This document shows, one piece after another, positions 6,699-10,400 of a stretch of 10,400 nucleotides of DNA. The notes under the pieces are model-generated. The model made no database searches and was not told the DNA's origin. It saw only the letters and a program-made list of their open reading frames with translations. The DNA comes from Pseudomonas sp. (GTDB lineage: Bacteria > Pseudomonadota > Gammaproteobacteria > Pseudomonadales > Pseudomonadaceae). Within the stretch, counting starts at the first letter, position 1; each line of letters starts with the position of its first letter. The stretch spans positions 1 to 10,400 of the forward strand of contig SKFV01000183.1 of NCBI GenBank assembly GCA_007117785.1, given 5' to 3'. The translations under genes were made by a program, and so were the position numbers.

Positions 6699-8084
6699 TC
6701 ACTCGCCGGTTGCTGTCCTGCCCAGTGAATCAGTCACCAGAAAAAAGCGTTGGCCGCCATTGCGCTTGGCTATATACATGGCCTCATCCGCGCGTTGCAC
6801 CAGCTGTATGTCATCCAGACCGTGATCGGGGAAGAGCGCAATGCCCAGGCTGGACGTGGTACTCAAGGTGTTGCCGGCGACCAGGTAAGGATCACTCAGG
6901 GCGGCCAGTATCTTTTCCGCGACCATGACGGCGGCCTCCTGCTTGCTGATGCCGTCCAGCAGAATGGCAAACTCGTCACCACCCAGGCGGCCAATGGTGT
7001 CCGACTCGCGCACACAGTTGCGCAGGCGTTGTCCGACCTCACACAGCAACTGGTCGCCAACGGCATGCCCGAAGGTGTCGTTGATCTGCTTGAAGTTGTC
7101 CAGGTCCAGATAAATCACCGCCAGTTGCAAGGCATCCTGCTGAGCCCGTCGCAGCGCTGCCTGCAGGCGGCCCAGATACATGGCCCGGTTAGGCAGCTCG
7201 GTCAGTTGGTCGTATTGGGCCAGGTATTCAAGACGTAAATGTGCGCGTTGCCGCCCAATGGCCGCAGCCACCTGGTTTGACACAAACTGCAGCAGCTCCT
7301 TGTCCTGCGCGCGGTAGCGCACCGTCTCGGAATAGCTTTGCAGCACCAGCGCGCCGATGATGATGTCATCAGAGATCAGTGGCACGCCCAGCCAGTCGAG
7401 GGCATGCTTGCCGACAACCGGACCAATCCTGTCCAGCACCTGCCCGGCTGTTTCAGGCGTCAACAACAGGGCTTCACCGCTACGGATCACCTCGGCAGTC
7501 AACGCTGCAGAGACCAGCGGCACGGGCGCTGGCGCCGTATCATACTGATCGATGAAATAGGGAAAGCTGAGCTGGTCGTTGGTCGCGTCGTAGAGCGCGA
7601 CAAAAAAGTTCTCTGCCGGTAACAAGCGGCCAATAATGCCATGCACCAACTGGTACAGGGCCGGCAAATCACTGGCGGAATGCGCCGCCTCGGAAATGGC
7701 ATACAAGGCAGCCTGCATCGCCTCGGCCTGCTTGCGCTCGGTAATATCACGGGCTACGCCAACGCGCACCTGCTCGCCTTCCAGCCATTGAGCCGACCAC
7801 ATGATGTGGACCACCGAGCCGTCCTTGCGAATATAGCGGTTCTCATGGTCCGTGTTCGGCTTGCCGGCATTGATGCCCTCGATAATGGCAAGGGTCGCAG
7901 CGTGGTCATCCGGGTGCATCAACTCAAAGGCCGTGCGTCCGATCATCTCTTCAGGCTGGTAACCGAAAACCCGCTCACTGGCTGCGCTGATATACAGAAA
8001 GCGCGCATCTTTATCCACGACGCAGACAACATCGAGCAGCAGATCGATCAGCTTGTCATGGGGCAGGTAGGCATTTGATATCAT
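6699..8084 (-). CDS. PAS-GAF-GGDEF diguanylate cyclase
   Basis: Makes cyclic di-GMP from two GTP, probably in response to a signal sensed by its PAS and GAF domains. With the start at 8084 it is 461 aa. A PAS plus PAC domain is at about 8-118 (V-F-G-Y-Q-P-E-E-M-I-G-R, then N-R-Y-I-R-K-D-G-S and G-V-A-R-D-I-T-E-R-K). A GAF domain is at about 130-278, and GGDEF at about 285-448. The active-site GGDEF is at 368-372, with RESD at 359-362 exactly five residues before it, a product-inhibition I-site. No EAL domain or membrane helix is present. I chose ATG 8084 because the longer frame (from 8240) overlaps the kinase gene and adds 52 residues before the PAS. Its ribosome site is weak, which fits translational coupling to the kinase gene ending 43 bases upstream. 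Confidence 0.93.
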   Translation of the reverse strand: MISNAYLPHDKLIDLLLDVVCVVDKDARFLYISAASERVFGYQPEEMIGRTAFELMHPDDHAATLAIIEGINAGKPNTDHENRYIRKDGSVVHIMWSAQWLEGEQVRVGVARDITERKQAEAMQAALYAISEAAHSASDLPALYQLVHGIIGRLLPAENFFVALYDATNDQLSFPYFIDQYDTAPAPVPLVSAALTAEVIRSGEALLLTPETAGQVLDRIGPVVGKHALDWLGVPLISDDIIIGALVLQSYSETVRYRAQDKELLQFVSNQVAAAIGRQRAHLRLEYLAQYDQLTELPNRAMYLGRLQAALRRAQQDALQLAVIYLDLDNFKQINDTFGHAVGDQLLCEVGQRLRNCVRESDTIGRLGGDEFAILLDGISKQEAAVMVAEKILAALSDPYLVAGNTLSTTSSLGIALFPDHGLDDIQLVQRADEAMYIAKRNGGQRFFLVTDSLGRTATGE

Positions 8085-8127
8085 GGTAATGACTATATGC
8101 GGAGCGTGCCGAGTTAGCCAGTGATGA

Positions 8128-9252
8128 TCAGACGGTTGCTGTTTTAACCTTGGGTAACTCGACCCGGAAAACAGTGCCAGTGTCAGCCGCAGAGGTGACA
8201 CTGACCTCGCCGTTATGGGCCTTGACCAGTTCGCGGACAATATAGAGACCGAGCCCCAGGTTCTTGTTCGGATTGCCGGTCTGATAGTGCTTGCGGTTGG
8301 CCAGCTCGAAGATCACTTTCTGGTTGGCAATCGGAATCGGCTCGCCGTCGTTTTTCACGGACAGCACCACGGCGTCAGGTGTGCCTTCACAGGTGACGGT
8401 AATCTCACCCTGCTCAGAGCCATGCTGCAAGGCATTGCCGATCAGGTTCTGGCAGATCTGACCGACGCGCAGGCCGTCCCAGTTGCCAGTGCAATCCCCG
8501 GAGGCATGATGCTGAAACCGGCAATCATCATGTACCGAGCGAAACTCGTCGACCAGGTTGCGGGTGATCTCCGCCACATCCGTCTCACTGATGCTGATCC
8601 TCACGCCTTTGCCGATGCGGCTCTCCGTAAAGTCCATCAGGTTGTCCAGCATCATCTTCATGCGATAGAGACTGCCACTGACCACCGGCGCCATCTTGTT
8701 CGGCTTGTTGTCGGCATCTTCCAGCTTCCTCAGCCTGTCCGCGCCAAACTCGATGACCTGCAAGGGTGAGCGAAGATCATGACCCAGCATGCCGACAAAG
8801 AGGTCAGAGTTTTCCAGTACGGATTCTGAATAGCGCGCCACCGACTCTGTCAGGGTGTGATCGAGCGCTTCGTTGAAATGGATAATGTCTTCGGCATTCT
8901 CGGCACTGAAAACCGTCGCGTCGGCTAGCCACAGGCGCAGTACGCTGGCTCGCAGCGAACGGTACTCGGCGACCAGCAGGCTGATCGAAAAACCGGCGTC
9001 CAGGCGCTCATCGGCATGCACTTCAGCGGCAGAATCGCCATCATCGCTACTGCCTGCCGAATCAATCGTATGGTCCGGCAGTGTCCGGCCTGCACTCAGA
9101 ACGCGGACAATATTTTCCAGCATGGCTCTGGCATGGTCGCGCAGCTCACGGGTTTTGAGATTGGCTTCACAAGGTTGATTGGCGCGGGCAAAGTCTTCCC
9201 ATTCCTGGAGGATATTTTCCATGTTGGCGGAAATGAATTCATGTAAACGCAT
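8128..9252 (-). CDS. soluble sensor histidine kinase with RsbRD-like N-terminus
   Basis: A cytoplasmic histidine kinase of 374 aa without membrane helices or receiver domain. Residues 1 to about 140 are helical and resemble the RsbRD N-terminal domain (start F-I-S-x-N-M-E-N-I-L-Q-E-W, later I-S-L-L-V-A-E-Y-R-S-L-R-A-S-V-L-R-L-W). It has a charged insert at about 62-85. The dimerisation/phosphoacceptor box is GMLGHDLRSPLQ with His158. The ATPase part shows the N box (Asn269 and Asn273 in NLIGNALQH), the G1 box NDGEP (Asp302) and the G2 box GLGLG (333-337). All catalytic elements are present, so it should be active. It precedes the diguanylate cyclase gene by 43 bases on the same strand, an apparent two-gene signalling operon. 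The start fits the expected beginning of the sensor domain although its ribosome site is weak. No partner regulator is visible in the window. Confidence 0.92.
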   Translation of the reverse strand: MRLHEFISANMENILQEWEDFARANQPCEANLKTRELRDHARAMLENIVRVLSAGRTLPDHTIDSAGSSDDGDSAAEVHADERLDAGFSISLLVAEYRSLRASVLRLWLADATVFSAENAEDIIHFNEALDHTLTESVARYSESVLENSDLFVGMLGHDLRSPLQVIEFGADRLRKLEDADNKPNKMAPVVSGSLYRMKMMLDNLMDFTESRIGKGVRISISETDVAEITRNLVDEFRSVHDDCRFQHHASGDCTGNWDGLRVGQICQNLIGNALQHGSEQGEITVTCEGTPDAVVLSVKNDGEPIPIANQKVIFELANRKHYQTGNPNKNLGLGLYIVRELVKAHNGEVSVTSAADTGTVFRVELPKVKTATV

Positions 9253-9277
9253 GGCTTCGCTGCTCTGGTTAGTGCCC

Positions 9278-9292
9278 CGTTCCCTGGGAACG
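9278..9292. promoter_or_regulatory. 15-base palindrome in the kinase gene leader
   Basis: CGTTCCCTGGGAACG has seven-base arms pairing perfectly around a single T. It lies 25 bases upstream of the kinase start codon. It may be a protein-binding site or an mRNA hairpin near the ribosome site; no known regulator consensus is claimed. Confidence 0.35.
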
Positions 9293-9370
9293 TCAGGTGG
9301 CCGTGTGATTGTCCTCTCTTCGGCCGCAGGTGAGGCTTGATGGGCTGGTGCGCTGACAGGGGATCAGCAA

Positions 9371-9399
9371 ACTATACCGAGGGTACTTGATCATTGCTA
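9371..9399 (-). promoter_or_regulatory. possible promoter of the kinase/cyclase operon
   Basis: On the minus strand TATAGT (9371-9376) matches the -10 consensus at five of six positions, with a weak TAGCAA (9394-9399) 17 bases upstream as -35. It would give a leader of roughly 110 bases that includes the 9278-9292 palindrome. I saw no convincing promoter for the divergent NYN gene in the same gap. Confidence 0.3.
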
Positions 9400-9507
9400 T
9401 TACCGTTAATGCCTACCAGACAGTCACAAGACATTTGATTAACTGCTTTACCTGCCAAGGCAAATACAGCTAACGTCAAACATCTTTCGTATTCACTCAG
9501 GGACGCC

Positions 9508-10338
9508 ATGAATACCAGTAACCGTACCAATGCAGTTCAGGGTTTTATCAACGGAGAGGAAGCCACGGTCGCGGTACTGGTGGATTGTGACAACGTACCG
9601 CCAGAGGCATTGCCCTATTCCCTGCGGGTAGCCGCTCAGTTTGGCCGTGTGGTACTCCGCCGTGGCTACGGTAACCACACCACCTTGGCCAATCGCTGGC
9701 AGGAAGCACTGGTGCGGCAAGCCTTTACGCCCCATCTGCAATACCAGTATGCCTCTGGCAAAAACACTTCGGATATCGCGTTGGCGCTTGATGCGCTCGA
9801 AGTCATGTTTGACCACAGAGCCGACACCTTCTGTCTGGTTACCAGTGACTCGGATTTTGCCTACCTGTGCCGAAAGCTGAGAGAACGCGGTGCTCGGGTA
9901 TGTATTGTCGGCGAAGCCAAAACACCTGAAGCATTGCGCAATGCCAGTGACCAGTTTTTCGAGTGGTCGCTGACCGAGCCAGACCCGGATGCAGCGGCAG
10001 ATTCCGCTGAAAAGCCACAAGTCAGGAAACCGGCAGCAACTAAAGCGAAGGCTGCAAGCAAACCTGAACCAGCCAAAGAAACCAGCAAAGCACCTGCCAA
10101 GCAACGCCCGAAATTTGTGGTTGACGCCGTGTCACTGCTGGCCAGTGATTCATCCGAGGGCATAGTGGGCTTGGGTCCGCTGGGGCAATACCTGAAGCGC
10201 ACAGATCCAGCTTTTTCACCGAAAACCTACGGTCACTCTGGCTTGCTGGATATGCTCAAGACCTATGATTTGCTGGAACTCAAGCAGGAGTCAGGCGGCC
10301 AATGGTCAGTTTGGCTGGCGGCCAGCAAAGCCAGCTAA
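9508..10338 (+). CDS. NYN-domain ribonuclease-like protein with C-terminal OST-HTH/LOTUS domain
   Basis: A 276-aa cytoplasmic protein, probably an RNA-cleaving or RNA-binding factor. The NYN (PIN-like, LabA/DUF88) domain spans about 20-155, with acidic active-site candidates Asp26 and Asp28 in LVDCDNV, Asp89 in TSDIALALDAL, and Asp114 and Asp116 in TSDSDF. A low-complexity Lys/Ala/Pro-rich linker (about 157-202) leads to an OST-HTH/LOTUS domain (about 203-272), recognised by G-P-L-G-Q-Y-L-K-R-x-D-P-A-F-S-P-K-T-Y-G-H-S-G-L-L-D-M-L-K. That domain binds RNA in other proteins. All metal-binding acids expected of NYN nucleases are retained, so activity is likely; the RNA target is unknown. AGGGA four bases before the ATG supports the start. 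It is a single-gene unit, divergent from the histidine kinase, with its stop codon in a hairpin loop. Confidence 0.93.
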   Translation: MNTSNRTNAVQGFINGEEATVAVLVDCDNVPPEALPYSLRVAAQFGRVVLRRGYGNHTTLANRWQEALVRQAFTPHLQYQYASGKNTSDIALALDALEVMFDHRADTFCLVTSDSDFAYLCRKLRERGARVCIVGEAKTPEALRNASDQFFEWSLTEPDPDAAADSAEKPQVRKPAATKAKAASKPEPAKETSKAPAKQRPKFVVDAVSLLASDSSEGIVGLGPLGQYLKRTDPAFSPKTYGHSGLLDMLKTYDLLELKQESGGQWSVWLAASKAS

Positions 10339-10346
10339 GCTGGCTT
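10328..10346 (+). terminator. hairpin with the NYN stop codon in its loop, possible terminator
   Basis: AAGCCAGC and GCTGGCTT form a perfect eight-base-pair stem whose three-base loop is the TAA stop codon. It is followed by GGTATTACC, which lacks a T-run, so termination is uncertain. Just upstream, GCTGG-CGG-CCAGC can form a competing hairpin sharing related arms. Confidence 0.45.
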
Positions 10347-10400
10347 GGTATTACCGTTAAAGCAAAGGGCTTGATGTGCTGAACAAAATCAGGATTTATC

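Noticed and set aside
8085..8240. 52-residue N-terminal extension of the diguanylate cyclase
   Set aside because: It would overlap the end of the kinase gene by over 100 bases, and the PAS domain begins only a few residues after the internal ATG at 8084.
9493..10104. Minus-strand open frame of 203 codons opposite the NYN gene
   Set aside because: The plus strand encodes clear NYN and LOTUS motifs; the antisense product shows no recognisable pattern.
9398..10360. 12-base direct repeat TATTACCGTTAA at 9398-9409 and 10349-10360, flanking the NYN gene
   Set aside because: It could suggest an insertion boundary, but a few 12-base repeats are expected by chance in 10 kb. No terminal inverted repeats or mobility genes accompany it.

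Overview
The window looks like chromosomal DNA of a gammaproteobacterium. It is moderately GC-rich, and the pairing of a BauA-type omega-amino-acid transaminase with an MmsA/BauC-type dehydrogenase, plus a DUF4034 protein and a TIGR03643 protein, suggests Pseudomonadaceae (Pseudomonas or Halopseudomonas). That placement is inference from gene content. I see no rRNA, tRNA, CRISPR array, insertion sequence or phage gene. Nine protein genes fill most of the window, one of them cut by the left edge.

Left third, minus strand (1-2991). A CoA-acylating (methyl)malonate-semialdehyde dehydrogenase lies 30 bases downstream of a beta-alanine/omega-amino acid:pyruvate transaminase. Together they form a beta-alanine catabolic operon: beta-alanine plus pyruvate gives malonate semialdehyde plus L-alanine, then malonate semialdehyde gives acetyl-CoA plus CO2. 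Upstream on the same strand is an unrecognised three-helix membrane protein with a GTG start. It is separated from the transaminase by a possible terminator and a consensus-like -35 element.

Middle, plus strand (3149-6688). Diverging from the membrane protein are a small TIGR03643/DUF2805 protein, a glutamate/C4-dicarboxylate-type sodium or proton symporter (DAACS family), and a membrane-anchored DUF4034 protein with TPR/Sel1-like repeats. The DUF4034 gene has a 290-base leader region holding a perfect TATAAT and a stem-loop.

Right third. A two-gene minus-strand operon (9252 down to 6699) encodes a soluble histidine kinase with an RsbRD-like N-terminus and a PAS-GAF-GGDEF diguanylate cyclase. 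There is no response regulator beside them. It meets the DUF4034 gene tail to tail with a 10-base gap. Diverging from the kinase is a plus-strand NYN ribonuclease-fold protein with a C-terminal OST-HTH/LOTUS domain, a probable RNA-processing factor.

The genes read as separate housekeeping or accessory units (nitrogen/carbon catabolism, uptake, c-di-GMP signalling, RNA metabolism). I found no convincing sign of a new multi-gene system. The most checkable unusual items are the kinase/cyclase pair without a receiver, several precise inverted repeats between genes, and two genes whose stop codon sits in the loop of a GC-rich hairpin.
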